Shown: positions 61,676-61,715 of the stretch, piece by piece
How the letters are laid out: the number at the start of each line of letters is the position of its first letter
Numbering within the stretch: the stretch's first letter is position 1
Source: Bacteroidaceae bacterium
GTDB lineage: Bacteria; Bacteroidota; Bacteroidia; Bacteroidales; Bacteroidaceae
Direction: 5' to 3'
Length of the DNA: 61,715 bases
NCBI GenBank assembly: GCA_017555845.1
Contig: JAFZFO010000004.1
Span: 1-61,715, forward strand
Notes under the pieces: generated by a model
What the model was told of the DNA's origin: nothing
The model's database searches: none
What the model saw: the letters and a program-made list of their open reading frames with translations, nothing else
Position numbers and translations under genes: made by a program

Positions 61676-61681
61676 TCGCGC

Positions 61682-61715
61682 CTAATAATGCCTCATGATA
61701 TATTCATCCAACAAC
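61682..61715 (-). CDS. C-terminal end of an IS gene, partial
   Basis: On the minus strand the frame LLDEYIMRHY ends at a TAG at 61682-61684 and continues beyond the window. Its position inside the repeat side of the junction suggests a transposase or IS accessory protein. Too short to identify. Confidence 0.45.
   Translation of the reverse strand, partial: LLDEYIMRHY

Overview
The window is a chromosomal segment of a Bacteroidota bacterium, almost certainly order Bacteroidales (a Prevotella/Bacteroides-like gut lineage). The evidence is: a fused lpxC-fabZ gene inside an lpxD/lpxC-fabZ/lpxA cluster; repeated promoters of the Bacteroidota type (TTTG, about 20 bp, TAnnTTTG) in front of many genes; weak or absent Shine-Dalgarno sequences; and a secreted protein ending in the GIYDMQGRKL...GIYIINGKKVLVK type of tail common in this group. 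Most of the window is ordinary core genome. The genus cannot be fixed from the sequence alone.

Layout. 1-78 is one arm of a perfect 78-bp inverted repeat whose partner is at 61575-61652; both look like the same end of an insertion sequence in opposite orientation. 79-1011 has no convincing gene and holds hairpin-bounded dispersed repeat sequence. 1012-8778 (minus strand) carries lrgAB, a secreted DUF4919-like protein, a GH13 alpha-amylase, fabD, an FKBP prolyl isomerase, a BadF-type sugar kinase and an AmpG-like transporter. gdhA (minus) follows, then a 1210-residue modular secreted protein. 14340-21413 (plus) holds an unusual kinase-RapZ fusion, then ileS, a DksA-like protein, lspA, a DUF4296 lipoprotein and a small ORF. 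21410-33299 holds a SpoU methyltransferase, a TamA-like outer-membrane lipoprotein (TamL), a WalJ-like MBL protein, tyrS, tRNA-His, a TonB-C protein, an ATP-grasp-like protein, aminopeptidase P, a GDPD-like lipoprotein, an AraC regulator and a TIGR01212 radical SAM protein. 33296-41344 (minus) is a housekeeping run: miaA, a pRiA4b ORF-3-like protein, lpxA, lpxC-fabZ, lpxD, pyrF, prfA, purM.

41904-54520 holds a POT peptide transporter, then a lipoate ligase directly upstream of the glycine cleavage genes gcvT, gcvH, gcvPA and gcvPB. This arrangement makes functional sense because GcvH must be lipoylated. An OPT transporter, an MBL hydrolase, rsmG, a DUF3298-like lipoprotein and a YtxH/holin-like membrane cluster follow. 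54590-57564 has a GNAT acetyltransferase, a MATE exporter and a membrane protein of unknown function.

The most unusual part is the right end, 57704-61574. It is AT-rich and encodes a WYL-domain regulator, a PD-(D/E)XK nuclease, an HExxH zincin-like protein and a highly divergent FtsZ/tubulin-superfamily protein. The start of a further gene follows and is cut off after 19 codons by the insertion-sequence end. Regulator, nuclease, protease and tubulin-like GTPase together look like an accessory conflict or defence cassette, and I know of no named system with this composition. A strong terminator between the nuclease and the zincin gene means it may be two transcription units rather than one.

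Several genes touch peptidoglycan recycling and envelope biogenesis (AmpG-like permease, BadF-type kinase, kinase-RapZ fusion, Lpx enzymes, LspA, TamL), but they are scattered through the window and their functional linkage is inference.
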